DNA of 6,605 nt from Eubacterium sp. (lineage in GTDB: Bacteria > Bacillota > Clostridia > Lachnospirales > CAG-274): NCBI GenBank assembly GCA_020859645.1, contig JAJBVU010000190.1, forward strand, positions 1 through 6,605. The letters run 5' to 3'. Made by a program: the position numbers and the translations under genes. Of this stretch, positions 1 to 5,099 are shown one piece after another; position 1 is the first letter of the stretch, and every line of letters starts with the position of its first letter. Below the pieces are notes generated by a model. It saw nothing but the letters and a program-made list of their open reading frames with translations. It did not search any database and was not told where the DNA came from.

Positions 1-2
1 AT

Positions 3-11
3 ATTATATCA
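3..11 (-). promoter_or_regulatory. possible extended -10 promoter element reading off the left edge
   Basis: On the minus strand this reads TGA followed by TATAAT, an extended -10 motif. It lies just downstream of the terminator that ends the SLH gene, where a promoter for a further leftward gene would be expected. The -35 region is poor (ATTAAA at 16 bases spacing), and the transcription start and gene would lie outside the window. The surroundings are AT-rich, so a chance match is quite possible. Confidence 0.3.
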
Positions 12-66
12 TAAAAAATTCAGGTTTAATGTTACCGTTTGATTACAATTTTACACACGCATGCAT

Positions 67-120
67 AAAAAAAGACAGCCGCTGAGAAATTATTCATAGA
101 ATAAATCTCGGCAGCCGTCT
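67..120 (-). terminator. intrinsic terminator of the cohesin-like/SLH gene
   Basis: In the leftward RNA, the arm from 120 to 106 pairs with the arm from 87 to 73 over 15 positions, with one mismatch. An inner extension, TTATTC (90-95) with GAATAA (99-104), closes on a three-base loop. The hairpin is followed by seven U residues (from plus-strand A at 73-67). Two of the pairs are G-U wobbles that form only in the minus-strand RNA and are A-C mismatches in the plus-strand RNA, which gives the hairpin a direction. It lies about 20 bases beyond the stop codon at 140-142. Confidence 0.88.
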
Positions 121-139
121 GCTTGGTTAAAGTTATATT

Positions 140-1561
140 TTACTCTTCAATAAGTATCAATATGTTGTACATAATAACTGCTGTCTGTGCTCTTGTGGTG
201 TTTGCCTTAGGCTCGATACCCTCGTTTGTTCCGCTGACAACGCCCATTGAAACCATTGCGGAAACAGCTTCCTTTGCATATGCGGAAATATCGTCCTTAT
301 CTGCGAAATCGTCTAAAACCGCTTCATCAGCTGCATCTGCTTCTGTATCAGTCATTGAAGTGAAGGCTCTCCATGTAAGAACCATCATATCCTGACGTGA
401 AATATAAGCCTCGGGGGCAAATGTTCCGTCTGAATATCCCTCTGCAATACCCAAATCCTTAGCAAGACCCACATAATTTGCATAATACTTGTCGGCTCTT
501 ACATCTGTGAAATTGCTTTCGGCTGTTCCGCTTATTCCCAAAGCGTTAAGAAGCATAATTATAAAGTCTGCTCTTGTAACATTGTTTTTAGGAAGGAAGC
601 TTCCGTCGTTATAGCCGTTTACAACCTTAAGTCCTGCAAGATAGTTTATAGCTTCAACAGCCCAGGGTGTCTCGGAAATATCTGTGAAGGCATATTCGGC
701 TGTTTCGTCTGCCGCTGCGTCACCTGAAGTCTCAGAAGCTGTATCGGAGGTATCGTCAGCTTCCTCTGCTGTTGTGGTGGCAGTCTCCGTTGTGCTGTCG
801 GTTGAAGAAGAGCCTGAGCTGCCGGAGCCGCCGCCCGATGATGAAGAAGATGAGCTTGACGATGAGTCGGAGGATGTGCTTGAAGCTGTTGTTGTTTCGG
901 CTTCGGCGTCAGCTGTTGTTTCTTCGGAAGATGATGAAGAAGCCGATACGGAAACACTGCAGGCAGTAACGTCTGTGTCAACTGCGCCGCTGTTTGTTGA
1001 AGCGAAAATAGCGGAAGCTGCCTGAACGTCAATATCGGTTGAGCCTGTGCCTACAACCTCAAAGGTAGCCGCAAAAATAATACCGCTGTCTGTAATTTGA
1101 TAAAGACCGCCCTTACCGCCGAAGGTGCCTGTAATATTGGCGCACTTTATCTGACCGTATTCGGCACAGGTAAGCCCTGAAGCGGAGCTCTTATATTTAA
1201 GAACAGTGCCCGATGAGGCTGCTCTTGCCGCTGCGGAATTAATAGCCGAAGGGCTTATAAAATAGTTTTCGGATGTGTCTGAAATGGGGAAGGTCATAGC
1301 GTCGCTTTTGTCAACGTCAATTGCTTCCTTAAACATAACAACCGACGGGTCATAGGTTACATAAAATGTTACTGAGTCGATACCCTCTGAGTTATTTTCA
1401 ACGTAAAATTCAACATCGAAGGTTTCTCCTATTTGGCTTTCTTCAAAGCTGTAGGAAGGCGTAAGGGGATAAATATTGACCTCAGCCCCGTAAGCCAGCG
1501 CCGTCCCTGCGCAGAAGGTCAGCGCCAAAGCAGATAATAAACAAAAAATTTTCTTTTTCAT
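140..1561 (-). CDS. secreted surface protein: cohesin-like domain, Ser/Thr-rich linker, three SLH repeats
   Basis: This 473-residue protein is predicted to sit on the cell wall through C-terminal SLH repeats and to display an N-terminal module. Residues 1-23 or 1-26 form a signal peptide (KKK, hydrophobic core, ALA-Y or YGA-E cleavage). Residues about 27-205 resemble a cohesin-type beta-sandwich: an early GETFDVEFYVEN strand, the VTFYVTYDPSVVMF strand pair, and a late GIIFAATFEVVG strand. Residues about 205-289 are a Ser/Thr/Ala/acidic linker with a serine run. SLH repeats lie at about 290-340, 351-402 and 416-470, with binding-type motifs TRAD, SRQD and TRAQ; the third is the most divergent. 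The start is supported by AAGGAG six bases upstream. In cellulosome systems this layout anchors dockerin-bearing enzymes, but no dockerin is seen here, so partner binding is inference. Cohesin-like modules in non-cellulosomal surface proteins are a real alternative. Confidence 0.88.
   Translation of the reverse strand: MKKKIFCLLSALALTFCAGTALAYGAEVNIYPLTPSYSFEESQIGETFDVEFYVENNSEGIDSVTFYVTYDPSVVMFKEAIDVDKSDAMTFPISDTSENYFISPSAINSAAARAASSGTVLKYKSSASGLTCAEYGQIKCANITGTFGGKGGLYQITDSGIIFAATFEVVGTGSTDIDVQAASAIFASTNSGAVDTDVTACSVSVSASSSSSEETTADAEAETTTASSTSSDSSSSSSSSSSGGGSGSSGSSSTDSTTETATTTAEEADDTSDTASETSGDAAADETAEYAFTDISETPWAVEAINYLAGLKVVNGYNDGSFLPKNNVTRADFIIMLLNALGISGTAESNFTDVRADKYYANYVGLAKDLGIAEGYSDGTFAPEAYISRQDMMVLTWRAFTSMTDTEADAADEAVLDDFADKDDISAYAKEAVSAMVSMGVVSGTNEGIEPKANTTRAQTAVIMYNILILIEE
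695..949 (-). repeat. low-complexity Ser/Thr/acidic linker coding segment
   Basis: This segment encodes residues about 205-289 of the SLH protein. It is dominated by Ser, Thr, Ala, Glu and Asp codons, with a near-continuous serine run at residues 226-242 followed by a Gly/Ser patch. Such linkers separate the wall-binding and display modules of surface proteins and are often glycosylated, though glycosylation cannot be read from sequence. The skewed composition opens long spurious reading frames on both strands. Confidence 0.8.
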
Positions 1562-1566
1562 ACCTT

Positions 1567-1574
1567 TCTCCTTT
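1567..1574 (-). promoter_or_regulatory. ribosome binding site of the SLH protein gene
   Basis: The minus strand reads AAAGGAGA, with the AAGGAG core (1568-1573) ending six bases before the ATG at 1561-1559. This fixes the start of the cohesin-like/SLH gene. Confidence 0.85.
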
Positions 1575-1598
1575 GTCTTAAAATTTTATTATGCTTTT

Positions 1599-1627
1599 AT
1601 TCTACAACAAATCACTGAACTTTTCAA
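1599..1627 (-). promoter_or_regulatory. sigma-A-type promoter of the cohesin-like/SLH gene
   Basis: On the minus strand, TTGAAA (1627-1622) and TAGAAT (1604-1599) are separated by exactly 17 bases. Each hexamer has five of six consensus bases. The expected transcription start is near 1592, giving a 5' leader of about 30 bases that contains the ribosome binding site. Confidence 0.7.
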
Positions 1628-1648
1628 CTGTTTTAGAGAAAAATTTTA

Positions 1649-1677
1649 TTGCAAAAATACAATAAGGGATATATAAT
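1649..1677 (+). promoter_or_regulatory. sigma-A-type promoter of the small winged-helix-like gene
   Basis: TTGCAA (1649-1654), a 17-base spacer and a perfect TATAAT (1672-1677) form a good housekeeping promoter about 35 bases ahead of the ATG at 1712. It also argues against translation starting at the in-frame TTG at 1649, because that codon is inside the -35 hexamer. It is divergent from the SLH gene promoter, with the two -35 boxes about 20 bases apart. Confidence 0.7.
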
Positions 1678-1711
1678 AGAAGAAACAAAAGAAAAACAAT
1701 CGGAGGTAAAT

Positions 1712-1939
1712 ATGAATAAATATAAGCAGTCTGTATTGGAAAGAGTTTATCAGTCATTTGTCTGCGGCGGCGACAAGCTTAATTTCAGATATAAAAATGA
1801 GCCTATTCCCGAAAATCTACTCAAAGCTTTAGAGGAGCTTGAAGAGGAGGACTATGTTAAAATAGTTTCTAAAACAGAGTCCGGCGTAAAAGCCGAAATC
1901 ACCGATAAGGGCATAGCCTTCGGCAATTCCGCAACGTAA
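1712..1939 (+). CDS. small winged-helix-like protein of unknown function
   Basis: This encodes 75 residues. I chose the ATG at 1712 because CGGAGGTAAAT places a strong ribosome binding site (GGAGG at 1702-1706) five bases ahead, and the upstream in-frame TTG overlaps the promoter. The pattern fits a compact winged helix: an N-terminal helix (about residues 3-16), a middle helix (PENLLKALEELEEE, about 33-46), a strand (YVKIVS), and a charged wing-like hairpin ending in EITDKGIAFG. The VKAEITDKGIAFG ending resembles the second wing strand and following turn seen in many winged-helix and YjcQ-like proteins. There is no signal peptide or membrane segment, so it is cytoplasmic. It is monocistronic, with its own promoter and terminator, so no partner is indicated. 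DNA binding is plausible but unproven; I do not recognise a named family with certainty. Confidence 0.8.
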   Translation: MNKYKQSVLERVYQSFVCGGDKLNFRYKNEPIPENLLKALEELEEEDYVKIVSKTESGVKAEITDKGIAFGNSAT

Positions 1940-1946
1940 ACCTAAG

Positions 1947-1972
1947 TCCCCTTTTTTATAAGGGGATTTTTT
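1947..1972 (+). terminator. intrinsic terminator after the small winged-helix-like gene
   Basis: TCCCCTT (1947-1953) pairs with AAGGGGA (1960-1966) around a six-base loop, followed by six T residues. It begins seven bases after the stop codon and isolates the small gene from the phosphatase operon. Confidence 0.85.
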
Positions 1973-1992
1973 AATGCTTATGCTGAATTTAA

Positions 1993-2020
1993 TTTACCAA
2001 CCTTTTACAGTTTTCTTACA
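1993..2020 (+). promoter_or_regulatory. putative PhoP-binding Pho box: three hexamers at 11-bp spacing
   Basis: TTTACC (1993-1998), TTTACA (2004-2009) and CTTACA (2015-2020) are direct repeats separated by exactly five bases each, so they fall on the same DNA face with about one helical turn between them. In Bacillus and relatives, PhoP is known to bind TT-x-A-C-A-like direct repeats with about five-base spacing. The array lies directly upstream of the promoter of an alkaline phosphatase gene, a classic Pho-regulon member. Regulator identity is inferred; no PhoP or PhoR gene is in the window. Confidence 0.62.
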
Positions 2021-2029
2021 ACAGCAGGA

Positions 2030-2058
2030 TAGAAAAATAAACCCTTCGGCAATATAAT
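2030..2058 (+). promoter_or_regulatory. promoter of the alkaline phosphatase-YibE/F operon
   Basis: A perfect TATAAT (2053-2058) is preceded at 17 bases by a weak -35 (TAGAAA, 2030-2035, four of six consensus bases). A strong -10 with a weak -35 and activator repeats just upstream is the expected arrangement for an activator-dependent promoter. The predicted start near 2065 gives a leader of about 80 bases. That leader has TCGGTTA twice (2066 and 2081) and the palindrome TTTAATTAAA (2091-2100); neither has an evident role. Confidence 0.62.
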
Positions 2059-2144
2059 GTAGCTGTCGGTTAAGTAAATTTCGGTTAGAATTTAATTAAA
2101 TCAAAATATTAGATCTAAGACAGACATTGGAGGGTAAAAAATTT

Positions 2145-3767
2145 ATGAAAAGATTTGCAAAATCAATAGCTGCGGTTACTGCGGCAATAGCTTTGGCTGC
2201 GGCTGCGGTTTGTACCGGAAATTCAATGGCGGAAGCCGTCAGCACGGTTGAAACCATTGCTGCCGAAAGCACTGCGGCTTCATCGGCTGAAAGAACGCCC
2301 AAATACATATTTATGTTTATAGGCGACGGAATGAGCTATCCCCAAATTCAGCTTACAAACTACTTTATAAGTGCAAACAGCTCTGCTGCTGCAAACAAGA
2401 CAGTCAATGTTGAGGGTGAACAAAAGTCCGTTCTTCAAAGCAAAAGCAATTTGACAATGATGGATTTTGACATTGCAGGCTCCGCTCAGACCTATGACAG
2501 CACGTCATTTGCTCCCGACTCCGCTTCAACAGCCACATCTATTGCAACAGGCAACAAAACCTGGAGCGGCAGCATTAACGTAAGCCTTAATTTCTCTGAA
2601 GAATATGAAACAATAGCCGAAAAGCTTAAGGCTCAGAAGGACTATAAAATAGGCGTTATTTCAAGCGTAAACTTAAACCACGCAACTCCCGCCGCATTTT
2701 ATGCTCACCAGAAGTCAAGAAACAGCTATTACGACATAGGCTTGGAGCTTATTGACAGCGGCTTTGATTATTTCGCAGGCGGCGGTCTTTTAAAGCCCAC
2801 AGGAGCAGACGGAGATCAAGAGGATCTTTACGAGCTTGCGGAGAAGGCAGGCTATAACGTAATCAAAACACAGGCTGAGGCTGAAGCTCTCACAGCCGAG
2901 GACGGAAAGTCAATCGTCATTGACGAGCATTTGGCAGACAGCTCCGCAATGGAATATGAAATCGACCGTCAAAAGGGAGAATGGGGTCTTTCGGACTACG
3001 TTGAAAAAGGCATCGAGGTTTTAGACAATGACGAAACCGGCTTCTTTATGATGGTTGAAGGCGGCAAAATCGACTGGGCTTGCCACGCAAACGATGCAGC
3101 TTCCGTTATTCAGGACACAGTTGCTTTAGACGAGGCAGTAGAAAAGGCAGTTGAATTTTATAACGAGCATCCCGACGAAACACTTATTATAGTAACAGGC
3201 GACCACGAAACAGGCGGCTTAACAATAGGATTTGCCGGAACAGACTATGACACATTCCTTACAAACTTCAACAATCAAAAAATTTCCTTCATTAAATATG
3301 ATGAAGAGTATGTTGCAGGCTATAAGGAAAACAACACAGATTTTGACACAGTTATGTCTGACATAACAAAGCTTTTCGGTCTTGAAGCTCCCGAGGGAAC
3401 AGTTTCCTCTTCATCACAAAAGGACAGCGCCGACCTTCACCCCGAGTCGGACAATGACGGAACTCTTGTTATGACCGACTATGAATATAACAAGCTTAAA
3501 ACAGCCTATGAAGTAACTCTCGCAAGAACCGGCGACGAAGAGGAATACGAACAGGAAGAATATGAGCTTTACGGCAGCTATGAACCCCTTTCGGTAACAA
3601 TCACTCATATTTTAAACAATAAGAGCGGTGTAAACTTCGGTTCATATGCTCATACAGGACTTCCCGTTGAGGTTCTCGTTAAGGGTGTGGGAGCAGAAAG
3701 CTTTGAGGGCTATTATGACAACACCGACATTTATAAAAGACTTGCAGCTTTGACAGGAGTAAAATAA
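2145..3767 (+). CDS. secreted alkaline phosphatase (PhoA superfamily)
   Basis: This 540-residue phosphomonoesterase is predicted to act outside the membrane, releasing inorganic phosphate. The ATG at 2145 is chosen because GGAGGG (2129-2134) lies ten bases ahead; the in-frame TTG at 2127 is part of that site. Residues 1-30 form a signal peptide; Cys23 lacks a proper lipobox. By E. coli PhoA equivalence the active site reads: Asp61 (IGDGMS), nucleophile Ser126 (DSAS), His179 and Thr181 (NHATPAAFYAH), Arg192, Glu305, Asp310 and His314 (EGGKIDWACHAND), Asp353 and His354 (GDHETGG), and His503 (YAHTG). All zinc ligands and the serine are present, so it should be active. His179 and Trp311 replace the E. 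coli Asp153 and Lys328, as in many animal and marine bacterial enzymes. About 150 residues separate Asp353 from His503, against 43 in E. coli, so there is a large acidic crown-like insertion. It is the first gene of an operon with a YibE/F protein. The protein class is near certain; substrate preference is unknown. Confidence 0.96.
   Translation: MKRFAKSIAAVTAAIALAAAAVCTGNSMAEAVSTVETIAAESTAASSAERTPKYIFMFIGDGMSYPQIQLTNYFISANSSAAANKTVNVEGEQKSVLQSKSNLTMMDFDIAGSAQTYDSTSFAPDSASTATSIATGNKTWSGSINVSLNFSEEYETIAEKLKAQKDYKIGVISSVNLNHATPAAFYAHQKSRNSYYDIGLELIDSGFDYFAGGGLLKPTGADGDQEDLYELAEKAGYNVIKTQAEAEALTAEDGKSIVIDEHLADSSAMEYEIDRQKGEWGLSDYVEKGIEVLDNDETGFFMMVEGGKIDWACHANDAASVIQDTVALDEAVEKAVEFYNEHPDETLIIVTGDHETGGLTIGFAGTDYDTFLTNFNNQKISFIKYDEEYVAGYKENNTDFDTVMSDITKLFGLEAPEGTVSSSSQKDSADLHPESDNDGTLVMTDYEYNKLKTAYEVTLARTGDEEEYEQEEYELYGSYEPLSVTITHILNNKSGVNFGSYAHTGLPVEVLVKGVGAESFEGYYDNTDIYKRLAALTGVK
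3755..3759 (+). promoter_or_regulatory. ribosome binding site of the YibE/F gene, inside the phosphatase gene
   Basis: AGGAG lies nine bases before the ATG at 3769 and within the last codons of the phosphatase gene. With only one base between stop and start, ribosomes finishing the phosphatase can readily re-initiate, so translational coupling is likely. Confidence 0.75.
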
Positions 3768-3768
3768 A

Positions 3769-4899
3769 ATGAAGCCTGACGGATTATTAAAAAACTCTGT
3801 CTTTCGGCTTATCATTATAGGAATAATTTTGACGGGCGTTCTCATACTTGTTCCCACAGGCTATGAGGACGCTCTCATTTATAAAGATGCCGAAAGAGTA
3901 AAAGCGGAAATATTAAGCGTAGACAACACCTCTATAAGAAGTTCCGGGCTTATTCAGTCAGGTGAGCAGAAATGCGAAATTTTAGTTAAATCGGGACTGT
4001 TTAAGGGCAAAGAAATAGAAGGAGTCAATTTATTGACAGGCTCTCTTGAAGAGGATAAAATCTTTGATGTTGGCGATGTTTGTCTTGCCACAATTTCACA
4101 CAGCGGCGAAGAGGTCACCTCATGTATTCTGACGGATCACTACCGTCTTGACAAGGAGATTATACTGCTTGGTCTGTTTTTCGCTCTTCTTATAATATTT
4201 GCCGGAAAGAACGGATTTTTAGCCATATTTTCATTTGTAATAACAATTTTAACAGTGTGGAAGGTTCTCGTTCCGGCATATTTAAACGGAGCAAACCCTG
4301 TTTGGACGGGAATTAACATAACAATTTTTTTGACCATTATAATAATATTTTTTGTTTACGGCTTTGACAAAAGAACCCTTTCCGCTGTTTTAGGCTCGCT
4401 TTTGGGGATTTTTACAACCTGCATTATGGGAATTATATTTACGGACCTGTTTAAAATTCACGGTGCGGTTATGTCACACTCAGAGTCCCTTTTATACAGC
4501 GGCTATCAGGATTTGAATTTGACCTCTGTGTTTATGAGCAGTATTTTCATAGGCGCTTCGGGGGCTATGATGGATTTATCAGTGGATATAACCTCGGCTG
4601 TAAATGAGGTTGTGGAAAAAAAGCCGGACATAGGGTGGAAAGAAGCCGCCCGTTCCGGTATGAACGTAGGAAGAGCCGCTATGGGGACTATGACAACCAC
4701 CCTTCTCCTTGCCTACTCCGGCAGCTATATAACACTTTTAATGGTTTTTATGGCTCAGGGAACGCCCATTGACCACATTCTCAATTATAAATATGTTTCC
4801 TCCGAAATTCTTCACACAGTAATAGGCAGCTTCGGGCTTGTAACCGTTGCCCCCTTTACGGCTTTGGTCTCGGCGTTTATGCTAACTAAAAAAAGATAA
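3769..4899 (+). CDS. YibE/F-family multi-pass membrane protein
   Basis: This 376-residue protein has the YibE/F layout. One N-terminal membrane anchor (about residues 12-29) precedes an extracytoplasmic region of about 100 residues (30-128) rich in beta strand, with turns such as FDVGDVCLATI that resemble an OB-like fold. About seven further membrane segments follow, near 130-146, 149-170, 181-198, 203-225, 251-270, 308-328 and 347-371. The family hallmark is GASGAMMDLSVDITSAVNE (262-280), followed by a cytoplasmic loop with GWKEAARSGMNVGRAAMGTM (289-308); the small and acidic residues inside membrane segments suggest a transport or channel path. The family is usually called a permease, but its substrate is not established. 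It starts one base after the phosphatase stop, so it is co-transcribed and probably coupled, which points to a role in the same phosphate response. That link is inference. Confidence 0.9.
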   Translation: MKPDGLLKNSVFRLIIIGIILTGVLILVPTGYEDALIYKDAERVKAEILSVDNTSIRSSGLIQSGEQKCEILVKSGLFKGKEIEGVNLLTGSLEEDKIFDVGDVCLATISHSGEEVTSCILTDHYRLDKEIILLGLFFALLIIFAGKNGFLAIFSFVITILTVWKVLVPAYLNGANPVWTGINITIFLTIIIIFFVYGFDKRTLSAVLGSLLGIFTTCIMGIIFTDLFKIHGAVMSHSESLLYSGYQDLNLTSVFMSSIFIGASGAMMDLSVDITSAVNEVVEKKPDIGWKEAARSGMNVGRAAMGTMTTTLLLAYSGSYITLLMVFMAQGTPIDHILNYKYVSSEILHTVIGSFGLVTVAPFTALVSAFMLTKKR

Positions 4900-4910
4900 C
4901 CCAAAGTTAA

Positions 4911-4942
4911 AGCCCCCTGCCGTTTCGGCAAGGGGCTTTTTT
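4911..4942 (+). terminator. intrinsic terminator of the phosphatase operon, convergent region
   Basis: AGCCCC (4911-4916) and TGCCG (4918-4922) pair with CGGCA (4926-4930) and GGGGCT (4932-4937), with one C-A mismatch and a TTT loop, followed by T residues to 4942. It starts 11 bases after the YibE/F stop. It also lies just beyond the stop of the leftward small gene (4945-4947); in that direction the hairpin forms equally well but the U tract is weak (CUUUAACUUU), so it may work in both directions less efficiently leftward. Confidence 0.9.
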
Positions 4943-4944
4943 CG

Positions 4945-5085
4945 TCAGTAGCTTATAACATTTGTTCCTGACTGTTTAAAGTTTATATTTAATATGTTTA
5001 TATTGCTCGAAATGAAGTCTGTTATATTTTCTTTAGTTTCAATCTTTGTAATTTCAATTTCAGGTTTTATGTATGATTTTTTCAT
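4945..5085 (-). CDS. 46-residue small protein, unknown function, behind the GLUG surface protein gene
   Basis: The leftward frame from ATG (5085-5083) to TGA (4947-4945) encodes 46 residues beginning MKKSYIKPEIEITKIETKE and ending SGTNVISY. The ribosome binding site reads AAGGGGGTT, pairing with 16S rRNA if one G-U pair is allowed, nine bases before the ATG and overlapping the stop of the upstream gene. The start (K-K-x-Y-x-x-P-x-x-E) resembles many short Clostridia and Bacteroidetes proteins of the MKKxYxxPxIEVxxxE type, whose role is not established; some have been considered as peptide precursors. No Cys, Gly-Gly leader site or membrane segment is visible. The rest is Ile/Asn-rich. Start, ribosome binding site, codon-intact frame and terminator right after the stop support a real gene; expression is untested. 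Confidence 0.62.
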   Translation of the reverse strand: MKKSYIKPEIEITKIETKENITDFISSNINILNINFKQSGTNVISY

Positions 5086-5099
5086 TTTGACCAACCCCC

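Noticed and set aside
684..1025. Plus-strand acidic/proline-rich reading frame opposite the SLH linker
   Set aside because: It is the complement of the low-complexity Ser/Thr linker, has no ribosome binding site, and its composition is explained by GCT/TCx/GAx codons on the other strand.
1580..1650. AAAATTTTATT repeated at 1580-1590 and 1640-1650
   Set aside because: Both copies lie in AT-rich promoter DNA and have no further extended identity; chance or simple A/T-tract conservation is enough.
1649..1711. TTG-initiated N-terminal extension of the small winged-helix-like gene
   Set aside because: The TTG is inside the -35 hexamer and a strong ribosome binding site precedes the ATG at 1712.
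2066..2100. TCGGTTA twice plus TTTAATTAAA palindrome in the phosphatase leader, considered as an operator or riboswitch
   Set aside because: The repeat is only seven bases, the palindrome is pure A/T, and no structured aptamer-like fold is evident.
2127..2144. TTG start for the alkaline phosphatase
   Set aside because: TTGGAGGGT is the ribosome binding site itself; the ATG at 2145 begins a normal signal peptide.
2205..2225. Possible lipoprotein signal at Cys23 of the phosphatase
   Set aside because: The residue before the Cys is Val, which does not fit a lipobox, so an ordinary cleavable signal peptide is more likely.
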